Below are positions 25,104-33,983 of a DNA stretch of 64,000 bases, one piece after another. Each line of letters starts with the position of its first letter. The stretch's first letter is position 1. Source of the DNA: Paracoccaceae bacterium (GTDB lineage Bacteria; Pseudomonadota; Alphaproteobacteria; Rhodobacterales; Rhodobacteraceae); NCBI GenBank assembly GCA_024742705.1, contig JANSXZ010000004.1:1-64000 (forward strand), in the 5' to 3' direction. A program made the position numbers and the translations under genes. The notes under the pieces are model-generated. The model ran no database searches. It worked only from the letters and a program-made list of their open reading frames with translations, and had not been told where the DNA came from.

Positions 25104-26138
25104 TCAGCCTGCCGACCAGAGCCCGGCGTAGACCGCTTCGATGCCGGCCGCTTCGGTTTCGGCGCTGAAGGTGGCGCTGGCGCGCTGGCGTGCCGCCTGT
25201 GCCATACGGGCATGGCGCGCGGGATCGCAGAGGATCGCGGCGGCTGTATCGGCCGCGGCTTCCGGCGGGATGACGATGCCGGCGCTGCCATTGCCGCTGA
25301 AGGCGCGGAAGTGGCCGGCATCGGTGCCGATGAAGGGTACGCCGCTGGCCATCGCCTCGAGCGGGACCATGCCGAAGCCTTCGTAGCGGGGCAGTTGCAC
25401 CACCAGCGACATGGCGCGCATCAGCGCCGGCAGGTCGGCGGCGGTGCATTCGCCGGCAAAGACGATGCGGTCGGTCAGGCCGGCGGCGGCGATGCGGCTG
25501 CGCAGATCGTCGGCGAAGCGGCGATGTTCGCGCGTCACGCGGCCAACGATCAGCGCGGTTGCGCCGGGCAGCCGCGGAAGCAGGCCGATCATTGCCGAAA
25601 CGAAGCGGTCGGTGCCCTTTTCCGGACGGATGCGGCCGATGGTGGCGATGCCGAGCGTGCCGCCGTGGCCCAGTGCCCGCCAAGCTGCCGCGCGGTCGGT
25701 GGCGGGGCAAAAGGCGGCACAATCGACACCGTGCGGCACCACGGCGTGCACATTGGGCACATGGCGCGCGGCTGCATCGGTGGTTGCGATCACCGCATCC
25801 ATCCGCCCGATCAGCCAGCGCGGAAACGCCGAGTGGCGGCGTTGCGCGGCGGATGTGAAGACGATCCTCAGCGGCAGCCCGAGCACGTCGCGTGCCCAGA
25901 TCGCAGCGCGCATTTCGGTGTTGCGCCTTACGTGCCAGATCGCGAAGCCGCGCCCGGCGGGGGCCTCGCGGCTGAGCGAGCGGGCCCTGGACAGGGTGAT
26001 CGGGGCCGGGCATCCGGGCAGCGGGTGGCCGACGAGCGCCACCGCGCGGCGGGCGGCCTGGGCCCGCAGGACGGCGGCGGCTGTTGCCGATACGCCGGTG
26101 AAGTTGCTGTTGAAGTTGGTGACGAAGAGTTCGGGCAT
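25104..26138 (-). CDS. LPS-type glycosyltransferase family 4, LpcC-like
   Basis: This cytoplasmic/membrane-associated transferase probably adds a sugar (mannose in LpcC) to the inner LPS core. The 344-aa GT-B protein has a Rossmann-like C half with GTLGIATIGRIRPEKGTDRF, donor-binding E-x7-E in RYEGFGMVPLEAMASGVPFI and a diverged N half. Arginine-rich segments fit membrane contact. Its start lies 7 bp after the waaA stop, in the same operon, which supports LPS core work. The acceptor and sugar are inferred from context. Confidence 0.82.
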   Translation of the reverse strand: MPELFVTNFNSNFTGVSATAAAVLRAQAARRAVALVGHPLPGCPAPITLSRARSLSREAPAGRGFAIWHVRRNTEMRAAIWARDVLGLPLRIVFTSAAQRRHSAFPRWLIGRMDAVIATTDAAARHVPNVHAVVPHGVDCAAFCPATDRAAAWRALGHGGTLGIATIGRIRPEKGTDRFVSAMIGLLPRLPGATALIVGRVTREHRRFADDLRSRIAAAGLTDRIVFAGECTAADLPALMRAMSLVVQLPRYEGFGMVPLEAMASGVPFIGTDAGHFRAFSGNGSAGIVIPPEAAADTAAAILCDPARHARMAQAARQRASATFSAETEAAGIEAVYAGLWSAG

Positions 26139-26145
26139 GGGCGTT

Positions 26146-27432
26146 CTAGGGGGTGAGGCGCAAGGCGGTGCGGAGCGTCGTGATGATTTCGTCCAGCGCG
26201 GCGCCCTGACGCCCGGCGACGCGCGCCGCCGCTTCGGCGGTGCGCTTTCGGTCGTTGGGGTGGGTCAGCCATTTGTCGACCGCGTCCGCGAGGGTTGCGG
26301 CATCGGTGACCTGTCGCGCTGCGTCGGTTGCCAGGAGCGGCGCGAAGCTCTCGTGGAAGTTCTCGACATGCGGGCCGGTGAGGATCGCGGCCCCGGCCGC
26401 GGCGGGTTCGAAGGGGTTGTGCCCGCCGACCGGCACCAGCGACCCGCCGATGAAAGCGATATCGGCAAAGCTGTACCAGCTGCCGGTTTCGCCCAGCGTA
26501 TCGGCCAGGTAAACCTGCGTTTCGGGGCCCGGCGCATCACCGGCCGCGCGGCGCGCCACGGTCAGGCCGGCGCGCGCCAGATCCGTCGCCAGACCGGCAC
26601 CGCGTTCGGGGTGCCGCGGCACCAGCAGCAGACACAGGCCGGGCCAGCGCCGCAGCAGCCGTTTGTGCGCGTCGGCGATGATTTCCTCTTCGCCCGGATG
26701 CGTCGAACTGGCCAGCCAGACCGGCCGGCCGGCAAAGCTGTGCTGCATCCGCGCGACCAGCGCATCGTCGACGGGCAGCGGCGCCGAGGTCGACTTGAGG
26801 TTGATCCCGGTGCGCAGGCGCTCGGGGTTGGCGCCCATTGCCAGCAGCGCGTCGGTGTTGGCCCGGTTCTGCGTCACGATCACCTCGAAACAGCCAAGGA
26901 CCAGCCGTGCGGTATCTGGCCATTTGCTCCAGCCTTCCACCGATTTGCGCGATAGCCGCGCGTTCAGCAGCGCCATCGGTATGCCCCGCGCGCGGGCGAT
27001 GACCAGCATGTTGGGCCAGAGTTCGCTTTCCACGAAAACCGCGGCGTCGGGACGCCAGTGCCGGTAGAACCGCGATACCGTTTCGGGCAGATCGAGCGGC
27101 GCGAACTGATGCATACTGTGCGCCGGCAGACGTGCGGCGATCAGAGCGGCGGACGTGGGCGTGCCCGATGTGATCAGGAACCGGTGACGGGGCAGGGTTT
27201 CGGCCATCCGCGCGATCAGCGTCAGCACCGACAGGCTTTCCCCGACGCTGGCCGCGTGAAACCAGATCAGTGGCCCGTCGGGGCGCGGCAGGCTGGCCTG
27301 TCCCGCGGTTTCGCGCCGGCGATCTTCGGGCACGCCGGCCTTGCGCAGCTTGCGGTCGACGCCGCGCCGGATCAGCGGTGCGCAGATCGTCGTGGCCGCC
27401 CGGTAGACCCGGTAAAGCCGCGTCAGTTGCAT
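26146..27432 (-). CDS. waaA: 3-deoxy-D-manno-octulosonic acid (Kdo) transferase
   Basis: WaaA/KdtA moves Kdo from CMP-Kdo to lipid A precursor at the inner face of the membrane. The 428-aa GT30 protein starts MQLTRLYRVYRAATTICAPL (membrane anchor). It has FHAASVGESLSVLTLI with the catalytic Glu near residue 64, SGTPTSAALIAARLP, and VESELWPNMLVIARARGIPM. The C half reads GGSLVPVGGHNPFEPAAAGA, the nucleotide-sugar site. It begins 3 bp after the moaA stop, so these unrelated functions share an operon. Confidence 0.95.
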   Translation of the reverse strand: MQLTRLYRVYRAATTICAPLIRRGVDRKLRKAGVPEDRRRETAGQASLPRPDGPLIWFHAASVGESLSVLTLIARMAETLPRHRFLITSGTPTSAALIAARLPAHSMHQFAPLDLPETVSRFYRHWRPDAAVFVESELWPNMLVIARARGIPMALLNARLSRKSVEGWSKWPDTARLVLGCFEVIVTQNRANTDALLAMGANPERLRTGINLKSTSAPLPVDDALVARMQHSFAGRPVWLASSTHPGEEEIIADAHKRLLRRWPGLCLLLVPRHPERGAGLATDLARAGLTVARRAAGDAPGPETQVYLADTLGETGSWYSFADIAFIGGSLVPVGGHNPFEPAAAGAAILTGPHVENFHESFAPLLATDAARQVTDAATLADAVDKWLTHPNDRKRTAEAAARVAGRQGAALDEIITTLRTALRLTP

Positions 27433-27435
27433 GGA

Positions 27436-28443
27436 TCAGCCGCCTGTGTGGCTCATGTGGCGGGGCATCTGGCCATCGGCCCGCTGGCGCGAGTAATCGA
27501 AATCGTGGCCCTTGGGCTTGCGGCCGATGGCGGCGCGGATCGCGTCTTCCAGCGGGGCGTCGCTGTCGGGGCTGGCGCGCAGGGGCGCGCGCAGGTCGGC
27601 CATGTCTTCCTGACCGAGACACATGTACAACTCGCCCGTGCAGGTCAGACGGACACGGTTGCAGCTTTCACAGAAGTTGTGGCTGAGCGGGGTGATGAAC
27701 CCGATCTTCTGGCCGGTTTCCTCGAGCCGGACATAACGCGCCGGGCCACCGCTGCGTTCGGCCAGATCGGAAACCGTATAGTGCTGTGCGTAGCGGTCGC
27801 GCACCTCGCGCAGCGACCAGTATTGCCCCAGCCGGTCTTCGTTGCCCAGATCGCCCATCGGCATGACTTCGATCCAGGTCAGGTCCATGTCGCGCGCCGC
27901 ACACCATTCTGTCAGCGCCGGCAGTTCGCTTTCGTTGAAACCCTTCAGGGCGACGGCGTTTATCTTCACCCGAAGCCCGGCGGCCTGTGCCGCGTCGATG
28001 CCGCGCATCACCTGTGGCAGACGGCCCCAGCGGGTGACGCGCGCGAACTTGTCATCGTCGAGCGTGTCGAGCGACACGTTCACCCGGCGCACCCCGGCGG
28101 CGGCCAGATCGGCGGCGTATTTCTCCAGCTGGCTGCCGTTGGTTGTCAGCGTCAGTTCCTCGAGAGCGCCGCTTTCCAGATGTCGTGTCATGGCGTCGAA
28201 GAACGTCATGATGCCGCGCCGCACAAGGGGTTCGCCCCCGGTGATACGCAGCTTGCGCACCCCGAGCCGCACAAAGGACGAACACATGCGATCCAGCTCT
28301 TCCAGCGTCAGAAGCTCTTTCTTCGGCAGAAAGGTCATGTTCTCGGACATGCAATAGACGCAGCGGAAATCGCAGCGGTCGGTGACGGACACCCGCAGAT
28401 AGGTGATGGCACGGGCGAAGGGATCGATCAGGGGCGCGGACAT
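27436..28443 (-). CDS. moaA: GTP 3',8-cyclase (molybdenum cofactor synthesis)
   Basis: MoaA is a radical-SAM enzyme making 3',8-cH2GTP from GTP, the first step of molybdopterin synthesis with MoaC. The 335-aa protein has the N-terminal cluster [11 protein letters not shown] (C-x3-C-x2-C), the GGEPLVRRG motif near residue 65, the C-terminal cluster [18 protein letters not shown], and the required C-terminal Gly-Gly (SHTGG). No other moa genes are close. It follows alkD by 52 bp and precedes waaA by 3 bp on the same strand. Confidence 0.97.
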   Translation of the reverse strand: MSAPLIDPFARAITYLRVSVTDRCDFRCVYCMSENMTFLPKKELLTLEELDRMCSSFVRLGVRKLRITGGEPLVRRGIMTFFDAMTRHLESGALEELTLTTNGSQLEKYAADLAAAGVRRVNVSLDTLDDDKFARVTRWGRLPQVMRGIDAAQAAGLRVKINAVALKGFNESELPALTEWCAARDMDLTWIEVMPMGDLGNEDRLGQYWSLREVRDRYAQHYTVSDLAERSGGPARYVRLEETGQKIGFITPLSHNFCESCNRVRLTCTGELYMCLGQEDMADLRAPLRASPDSDAPLEDAIRAAIGRKPKGHDFDYSRQRADGQMPRHMSHTGG

Positions 28444-28495
28444 GAAACATACCTAGACAGCGGCCGCGCGCGCCACAAGAGGCTTTGACCGCCGC

Positions 28496-29167
28496 TCACA
28501 GGTATTTCGATGCCTCGCGCCGGGCAAAGGGTTTCATTGCCGCCCCGTGCCGATCCAGAAACGCCGCCGTGCGGGCCGGGTCGTGGCGCGACAGGTCGCG
28601 CAGCCACCACGCCACCGCCTTCTGGATGAACCACGCGCGGTCGGGCACATAGGCTGCGGCCCATGCCAGGATCCGGTCGCGCCGGATCAGATCGTCGGGT
28701 TTGGGGTGGTTCTGGCGGGTCCAGGGCAGCGTGATCACAAGCGCCGCGCGCCGGGTCCACATATGCGGCGAACGGGTCCAGGTTTCGACGGTGTCGAGCC
28801 GCGCTGGATCGGCGACAAGACGCTTTTGCCCGGCGATGCAGGCACAGTCGGCGATCGCCCAGCCGTCGAAGCCGGACACCCAGCCGGCGATGGCGTCCCA
28901 GGCCGCCCCGTCCGGGCGCAGGCGTGCCTGGGTCAGCAGTTTCGCCGCGGCGATGCGGGCCTCGTGGATATCGCTGCGCCACAGCTCCTGCGCCAGTTCG
29001 ACGCGCTGCGCCACATCCAGATCGGCGCGCCATTGCGCGACCCGCGCCTGGATGTCCGGGTTGGACAGGCCCAGATAGCGGCGCGGCACCTTGTGATAGG
29101 CAGCCATCTGCGCCGCGCGCGCCGGATCGGCCCCTTGCTCCAGTTCTGCGATACGCGCGGCGATCAT
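28496..29167 (-). CDS. DNA alkylation repair protein, AlkD-like
   Basis: AlkD-family HEAT-like proteins excise 3- and 7-alkylated purines. I start the 223-aa product at ATG 29167, which has ACGGAG 5 nt upstream; the ATG at 29221 adds an unlike 18-residue head. The helical-repeat pattern is clear: VPRRYLGLSNPDIQARVAQW, IHEARIAAAKLLTQ, WTRSPHMWTRRAALVITLPW, and PDRAWFIQKAVAWWLRDLSR, where W/D/R residues line the lesion groove. It is first in the minus-strand run with moaA, waaA and lpcC-like. Confidence 0.85.
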   Translation of the reverse strand: MIAARIAELEQGADPARAAQMAAYHKVPRRYLGLSNPDIQARVAQWRADLDVAQRVELAQELWRSDIHEARIAAAKLLTQARLRPDGAAWDAIAGWVSGFDGWAIADCACIAGQKRLVADPARLDTVETWTRSPHMWTRRAALVITLPWTRQNHPKPDDLIRRDRILAWAAAYVPDRAWFIQKAVAWWLRDLSRHDPARTAAFLDRHGAAMKPFARREASKYL

Positions 29168-29262
29168 CTTGTGCTCCGTTGCGGGGTGCGCCCAGCTTAG
29201 GCCGTGCTTCCTTTGGCGCAAGGGGGCTGATAGACCACGTTCAGACGAAAACCGGAGGCGGC

Positions 29263-29991
29263 ATGCATTTTCTCAAATCGGTCGAACGGGCGGCCCGGCG
29301 TCTGGTGCCCGAACCCTGGCGCAAGTATTTCCGGGCATCGCGCGCCGAACTGCTGCTGGCGCGGCGCGCGCCGGTGGATCTGGTGGTGCATGTGGGCGCG
29401 CACTGGGCCGAAGATGCCGGCGTCTACGAGGCGAATGGTGCGCGTACGGTGCTGTGGATCGAGGCCGATCCCGACACCTTCGCACAGCTCACCGCGCGAC
29501 TGGCCGAACGCGACGGCCCGACACGGCATCTGGCCGAATGTGCGCTGGTGTCGGCGGACGCGGGCGTTGAACTGGGGTTCAACCGCTTCAATGGCGACGG
29601 CTCGTCCTCGTCGGTGCACGCGGCAACGGAAACGCTGCGCGCGCGGTTCGGCGATGTGCATGAAACCGGCGAAGTGCTGACAATGACGTCGCGCCGCCTG
29701 CCCGACATCCTGGCCGGTCACGGCATCGATCCCGAAACCTACGCCTGTCCTATGCTGGTGGTGGATGTCCAGGGGCACGAACTGGCGGTGCTGCGCGGGC
29801 TGGGCGGCGACCTGTGCCGCTTCGCCATCTGCAAATGCGAGGTCAGCCGCATACCCGTCTATGCCGGGGCGCCACTGTTTCCCGAGATCGACGCGCATTT
29901 CGCGCGCCACGGCTTTCGGCTGGCCTCGCACCGGCGCGTGCAGGTGCCGCGCCACGGCGATGTGCTGTACCTGCGCGACGCGCCCGGATGA
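29263..29991 (+). CDS. FkbM-family SAM-dependent methyltransferase
   Basis: The 242-aa product probably O-methylates a sugar or glycan. The start is at ATG 29263, 6 nt after CCGGAGG. The basic N-terminus is followed by the SAM-binding strand DLVVHVGAHWAEDAGVYEAN (about 38-57) and the acidic LWIEADPDTFAQL. The FkbM hallmark asparagine/serine region reads NRFNGDGSSSSVH, and CPMLVVDVQGHELAVLRGLG (about 165-184) carries the conserved D-x-Q-G-x-E. It is divergent from alkD and followed by a HAD phosphatase gene 109 bp later. Confidence 0.85.
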   Translation: MHFLKSVERAARRLVPEPWRKYFRASRAELLLARRAPVDLVVHVGAHWAEDAGVYEANGARTVLWIEADPDTFAQLTARLAERDGPTRHLAECALVSADAGVELGFNRFNGDGSSSSVHAATETLRARFGDVHETGEVLTMTSRRLPDILAGHGIDPETYACPMLVVDVQGHELAVLRGLGGDLCRFAICKCEVSRIPVYAGAPLFPEIDAHFARHGFRLASHRRVQVPRHGDVLYLRDAPG

Positions 29992-30100
29992 TGCGCGTTG
30001 TTGTCTTTGCGCGGCACGGCGGCTAAGCCGGGCAGGGGCCGATCCGGCCGCAAGCAAAGACCGACCGAAGCAAACACGGGCAAGGGCAGGGGCAGGCAAC

Positions 30101-30763
30101 ATGCGCAGCGTCATTTTCGATCTCGACGGCACCCTGGCCGATACCAGCGGCGATCTGCTGGCGGCGGCCAACGCCTGTTTCCGGCATATGGGCCATGGTG
30201 ACGTTCTGGAACCGGCGCGCGATGCGGGCGTGGCGCTGCGCGGCGGGCGCAGGATGCTGGACGTCGGCCTGCAACGGGTCGGCGCGCCCGACGCGGCGAC
30301 CGTGCAGCGGTACTATCCGATGTTGCTCGACGCTTACCGTGACGCCATCGACGTGCACACCGTGCTCTATCCCGGTGCGATGGCGGCTGTCGAGACGCTG
30401 CGCGGCGCGGGCTATGCGGTGGGCATCTGCACCAACAAGCCCGAGGCGCTTGCCGAACTGCTGCTGGCCCGGCTGGGGGTGCGCGACGCCTTCGCGTCGC
30501 TTGTCGGGGCCGATACCCTGCCGGTGCGCAAACCCGATCCCGCGCCGCTGCGCGAGGCGGTGCTGCGCGCGGGCGGCGATCCGGCGCGGTCGCTTCTGGT
30601 CGGAGACAGCGACACCGACCGCAACACCGCCGCGGCCGCTGGCGTGCCTTCGGTCCTGGTGACGTTCGGGCCCTCCGGCGCCGACATGGCGGCACTGAAG
30701 CCCGAGGCGCTGCTGAGGCGCTATGCGGATCTGCCGGATGTGGTGGCCGGGCTGATCGGCTGA
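30101..30763 (+). CDS. HAD-superfamily phosphatase, phosphoglycolate phosphatase-like
   Basis: The 220-aa cytoplasmic phosphatase has motif I FDLDGTLADT with catalytic D7 and D9, motif II CTNKPEAL, motif III RKPDPAPL and motif IV VGDSDTDRNTA. The alpha-helical cap between residues about 15 and 80 is of the Gph type. Gph removes 2-phosphoglycolate formed in DNA repair or by Rubisco; other small sugar phosphates are possible. No cbb genes are near. Its last 43 bp overlap the 3' end of the convergent MmgE/PrpD gene. Confidence 0.83.
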   Translation: MRSVIFDLDGTLADTSGDLLAAANACFRHMGHGDVLEPARDAGVALRGGRRMLDVGLQRVGAPDAATVQRYYPMLLDAYRDAIDVHTVLYPGAMAAVETLRGAGYAVGICTNKPEALAELLLARLGVRDAFASLVGADTLPVRKPDPAPLREAVLRAGGDPARSLLVGDSDTDRNTAAAAGVPSVLVTFGPSGADMAALKPEALLRRYADLPDVVAGLIG

Positions 30764-32052
30764 AACAGCAGATCGCCCAGCGCCGCGAAACCGGTCTGCG
30801 GCAGCGCATCGACAGCGGCGGCGATGGCATGGGCGCGCGCGGCGCCCAGCACCGGATCGGCCAGATCGTGAAACTTGGTGCGCAGCTGATTCTCGGTGGG
30901 CGGGTCCTCGGCGGTCCAGAGCGGGCGCATGTAGGGGCCTTCGATGCTCTGGCCGTCGTGCAGGTGCAGCGTGACGCGGGCCAGGCGGTCGGCGGGGAAA
31001 TTTGCATTGGCGTGCGGCGATTCGTGCATTTCCAGCCCTTCGGACAGGCGCAGCACCTCGGCATCCTCCAGCGCGTCGTCGGCGATGTCCGCGGGCCCCA
31101 GCGCGCCGCGCGCCATGGCCACGGCCACCGGAAACGACGTGGAATACTGCGCCTCTTCGGTGGTGCGCGGGCGGCGCGTGGCCAGGCGGACGGATTCGTG
31201 GAAAGTGTGCACCTCGATCCGGGCAACCTGCGGCCCGGTCAGGCCATGCGCCCTGCGCAGCGCCAGAACGCCTTCGACGGGGGCCTGTGCCCAGCGGCAG
31301 ACCGGGTAGGGCTTGTAATATTGCTCGAGGATGTACCACCGCTGTCCGAGGTCGGCCCAGTGATCGGGCGCGTCCTCGATGGTGATCGCCGGCGCGCCGG
31401 TGAAACCGCGCGCCGCAAGATCCACCGCCGCCACGGCGCACATGGCGCCCCATCCCGCGCCATCCTTCAGCATGGTGGGGTGGTCGATGCAGCGCATCAT
31501 CTGGCTGCGCGGCCCGTGGTATTCGGCAATGCCCATCGCGTGGCGGATCGCCGCGCGATCCAGTCCGCGCAGCCGCGCACCGGCGGCGGCGGCCATCGTC
31601 GCGCCCCAACTGCCCGAGGTGTGGTAATCGGGCACGGTGGCGTGCTGGGCCATGGCCACGCGCGCGCCGATCTCATAGCCGATGGCAGTGGCGGTCAGAA
31701 ACGCGGTGCCCGATGCGGCCGCCGCCTGCGCCATCGGCAGAAGCGTCGCGAAAAGCGGCGCGCCGATATGGCCCTTGGCCGGGTTGAACCCGTCGTGACC
31801 GTCCAGCGAATCGATGCTCATGCCCGTGGCCAGCGCAACGCCCGCCGCGCTGGCGGTACGGCTGTCGAAGATCAGCGGCACGGCACCGCCGTACATGTCC
31901 ACTGCGTGATCGCGGATGATCCCGCTGAGCCGGGTGCCATGGCCGCCGGCGGCGATGCCCAGCACATCCAGCAGGCAAATCTGTGTCTGGCGCCGGACCT
32001 GGGCCGGCAAATCGGACCATTGCAGCCCGGCGATCATGTCAAGCGGTGTCAT
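30721..32052 (-). CDS. MmgE/PrpD-family protein (2-methylcitrate dehydratase-like)
   Basis: The 443-aa protein belongs to the MmgE/PrpD dehydratase fold. Seen are LLDVLGIAAGGHG (about 28-40), the family core SLDGHDGFNPAKGHIGAPLF (about 82-101), SGTAFLTATAIGYEIGARV, HTSGSWGATMAAAAGARL and KPYPVCRWAQAPVEG. Members include 2-methylcitrate dehydratase, cis-aconitate decarboxylase and proteins of unknown substrate. No prp genes (prpB, prpC) are adjacent, so a propionate role is not supported here. Divergent from the DegT aminotransferase gene; convergent overlap with the HAD gene. Confidence 0.85.
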   Translation of the reverse strand: MTPLDMIAGLQWSDLPAQVRRQTQICLLDVLGIAAGGHGTRLSGIIRDHAVDMYGGAVPLIFDSRTASAAGVALATGMSIDSLDGHDGFNPAKGHIGAPLFATLLPMAQAAAASGTAFLTATAIGYEIGARVAMAQHATVPDYHTSGSWGATMAAAAGARLRGLDRAAIRHAMGIAEYHGPRSQMMRCIDHPTMLKDGAGWGAMCAVAAVDLAARGFTGAPAITIEDAPDHWADLGQRWYILEQYYKPYPVCRWAQAPVEGVLALRRAHGLTGPQVARIEVHTFHESVRLATRRPRTTEEAQYSTSFPVAVAMARGALGPADIADDALEDAEVLRLSEGLEMHESPHANANFPADRLARVTLHLHDGQSIEGPYMRPLWTAEDPPTENQLRTKFHDLADPVLGAARAHAIAAAVDALPQTGFAALGDLLFQPISPATTSGRSA

Positions 32053-32149
32053 GTGCGCTAGTTTGCCTTGGACAGCGGGCGATTCTGTTCTGTTCGCGAC
32101 GTTTCGTCAGGCATTGACCCGCAATCGACATCAATGGAAAACCAACCGC

Positions 32150-33355
32150 ATGAATGAAAGATTCCACGGCAGCTTTACCCAGCAGGAGCCGATCCCCGAA
32201 GAGGCGATCGAAGCCGCCGTCGCGGTGCTGCGCAGCGGCCGACTGCACCGTTACAACACCGCACCCGGCGAGATCGCGCAAACCGCCATGCTGGAACAGG
32301 AGTTCGCCGCCCAGACCGGCGCGCGCTATGCGCTGGCGGTTGCTTCGGGCGGCTACGCTATGGCCACGGCGCTGCGGGCCGTCGGGATCGGTCCGGGCGA
32401 CAGGGTGCTTTCGAATGCCTTTACGCTGGCGCCAGTGCCGGGCGCGATTGCCGCGGTGGGCGCCGTGCCTGTTTTCGTGGGCGTGACCGAGGATCTGACG
32501 ATCGATCTGGACGATCTGTCGGCCAAGGCGGATCGCGCGCGGGTGCTGCTGCTCAGCCACATGCGCGGGCACATCTGCGACATGGACCGCCTGATGCGGA
32601 TCTGTACCGATGCGGGCGTGCTGGTGATCGAGGATTGCGCCCATACGATGGGGGCGGCCTGGAACGGAACGCCATCGGGCCGCCATGGCGCTGTCGGCTG
32701 TTATTCATGCCAGACCTACAAGCATGTGAACGCGGGTGAGGGAGGCCTTCTGGTGACCGACGACGCCGATATAGCGGCACGCGCCGTCATGCTGTCCGGG
32801 TCGTACATGCTCTATGACAAACACCTGGCCGCGCCGGCGCCACGCGCCTTCGAGGACATCAAATACGACACGCCCAATATCTCGGGCCGGATGGACAACC
32901 TGCGCGCCGCCATCCTGCGTCCGCAACTGCGCGAATTGCCGGCACAGGTTGCGCGGTGGAACGAACGCTACGATGTGCTGCACGAGGGGCTTGCCGGCAC
33001 GCCGGGCCTGCGGCTGACGACGCGGCCCGAGGCCGAACAGTTTGTCGGATCGTCGTTCCAGTTCCTTCTGCCCGATTGGGCCGACATGCAGATCGCCGAT
33101 GTTGTGACACGCTGCGGCGCCGCCGGGGTCGAGCTGAAATGGTTCGGTGCCGCCGAACCGCTGGGCTTTACCTCGCGCTACGACAGCTGGCGCTATGCCG
33201 ATCCAGTGCCGATGCCCGCCAGCGACCGCATCCTGAGGGCGGTTCTGGACCTGCGCGTGCCGCTGACCTTCACGCTTGAGGATTGCGCCCAGATCGCCCG
33301 CATCATCCGCGGTGCGGTGGGCGCGGTACACCAGAGCGCCTCCGCCGCCGGCTGA
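32150..33355 (+). CDS. DegT/DnrJ/EryC1/StrS-family aminotransferase
   Basis: This PLP enzyme aminates keto-sugars in most cases. The 401-aa product starts at ATG 32150 (MNERFHGSFTQQEPIPEEAI). Signature parts are LAVASGGYAMATALRAVGIG, VLVIEDCAHTMGAAWNG (Asp binding the PLP nitrogen) and CYSCQTYKHVNAGEGGLLVT, where the Lys forms the Schiff base and GEGG follows, as in the family. The substrate is unknown; no nucleotide-sugar genes are adjacent. The SD is poor, and a 7-codon ORF (ATG 32133) overlaps the start, so some translational coupling is possible. Confidence 0.88.
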   Translation: MNERFHGSFTQQEPIPEEAIEAAVAVLRSGRLHRYNTAPGEIAQTAMLEQEFAAQTGARYALAVASGGYAMATALRAVGIGPGDRVLSNAFTLAPVPGAIAAVGAVPVFVGVTEDLTIDLDDLSAKADRARVLLLSHMRGHICDMDRLMRICTDAGVLVIEDCAHTMGAAWNGTPSGRHGAVGCYSCQTYKHVNAGEGGLLVTDDADIAARAVMLSGSYMLYDKHLAAPAPRAFEDIKYDTPNISGRMDNLRAAILRPQLRELPAQVARWNERYDVLHEGLAGTPGLRLTTRPEAEQFVGSSFQFLLPDWADMQIADVVTRCGAAGVELKWFGAAEPLGFTSRYDSWRYADPVPMPASDRILRAVLDLRVPLTFTLEDCAQIARIIRGAVGAVHQSASAAG

Positions 33356-33445
33356 ACCCGCCCGAAACGCCCCGCCAGCCCGTCGCATCCAGCCGCGCGC
33401 ATAGCGGCCATGCATGGGACGCAGGCGATACGGGCTTGAAACCGC

Positions 33446-33474
33446 TTGCCCTCCCAGTAAGTCTGCCAGATAAT
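33446..33474 (+). promoter_or_regulatory. Promoter of the marR-efflux operon
   Basis: TTGCCC (33446-33451), a 17-bp spacer and GATAAT (33469-33474) form a good sigma-70-type promoter. Predicted transcription start is near 33481, about 30 nt before the marR start codon. It lies within an inverted repeat that is the likely operator. Confidence 0.6.
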
Positions 33475-33488
33475 AAGTCTTGCTTACT
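33456..33488. promoter_or_regulatory. Inverted-repeat operator overlapping the marR promoter
   Basis: AGTAAG (33456-33461) and CTTACT (33483-33488) are inverted arms on either side of the -10 box. An inner pair, TAAG/CTTA (33475-33487), lies next to it. This placement would let the encoded MarR protein block its own promoter and release it on drug binding. The exact core cannot be fixed by eye. Confidence 0.5.
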
Positions 33489-33509
33489 TGTTTGCGGACG
33501 GAGAGTGGA

Positions 33510-33983
33510 ATGTCGCGCGAAATCGATCCGAACAGCCTGGGGTTTCTGGTGACGGATGTCGCCCGGTTGTGGCGCGGCGTCATGGAGCGCGAGATCGAGG
33601 CCGATGCCCTGCCGGTCACCGCCGCCGAAGCGCGGGTTCTCGCGCATATCGCGCGGGCCGGCGCGGTGCGACAGAAGCGTCTGGCCGCCAGTCTCGGGGT
33701 CGCCCCGATGAGTCTGACGGGTTTTCTCGACCGCATGGAAGCCGCCGGCCTGATTGCCCGCGATGCCGATCCCGACGACCGGCGCGCCAAGATCGTGACG
33801 CTGACCGATGCGGCCGATCCGGTGCTTGACCGCATCGTCGCCATAGGTGCGCGGATGCGCGTGGCCGCCACGCGCGGCCTTTGCGACGACGATCTTGAAA
33901 CCTTCCGCAAGGTTGCGCTGGGGCTGCGCCGCAATCTGGATGCGACGCGCTGTGCCGCCACCGGAACGGAGCCCGCGGCATGA
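33510..33983 (+). CDS. MarR-family transcriptional regulator
   Basis: The 157-aa winged-helix repressor is likely the local regulator of the downstream exporter. The start at 33510 has GGAGAG about 6 nt upstream, better than ATG 33480. The wHTH spans about residues 45-100: ARVLAHIARAGAVRQKRLAA, LGVAPMSLTGFLDRMEAAGL, then the wing RDADPDDRRAKIVTLTDA with the conserved D-x-R. Its stop overlaps the exporter start by ATGA. The inverted repeat around its promoter suggests autorepression. Confidence 0.92.
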   Translation: MSREIDPNSLGFLVTDVARLWRGVMEREIEADALPVTAAEARVLAHIARAGAVRQKRLAASLGVAPMSLTGFLDRMEAAGLIARDADPDDRRAKIVTLTDAADPVLDRIVAIGARMRVAATRGLCDDDLETFRKVALGLRRNLDATRCAATGTEPAA

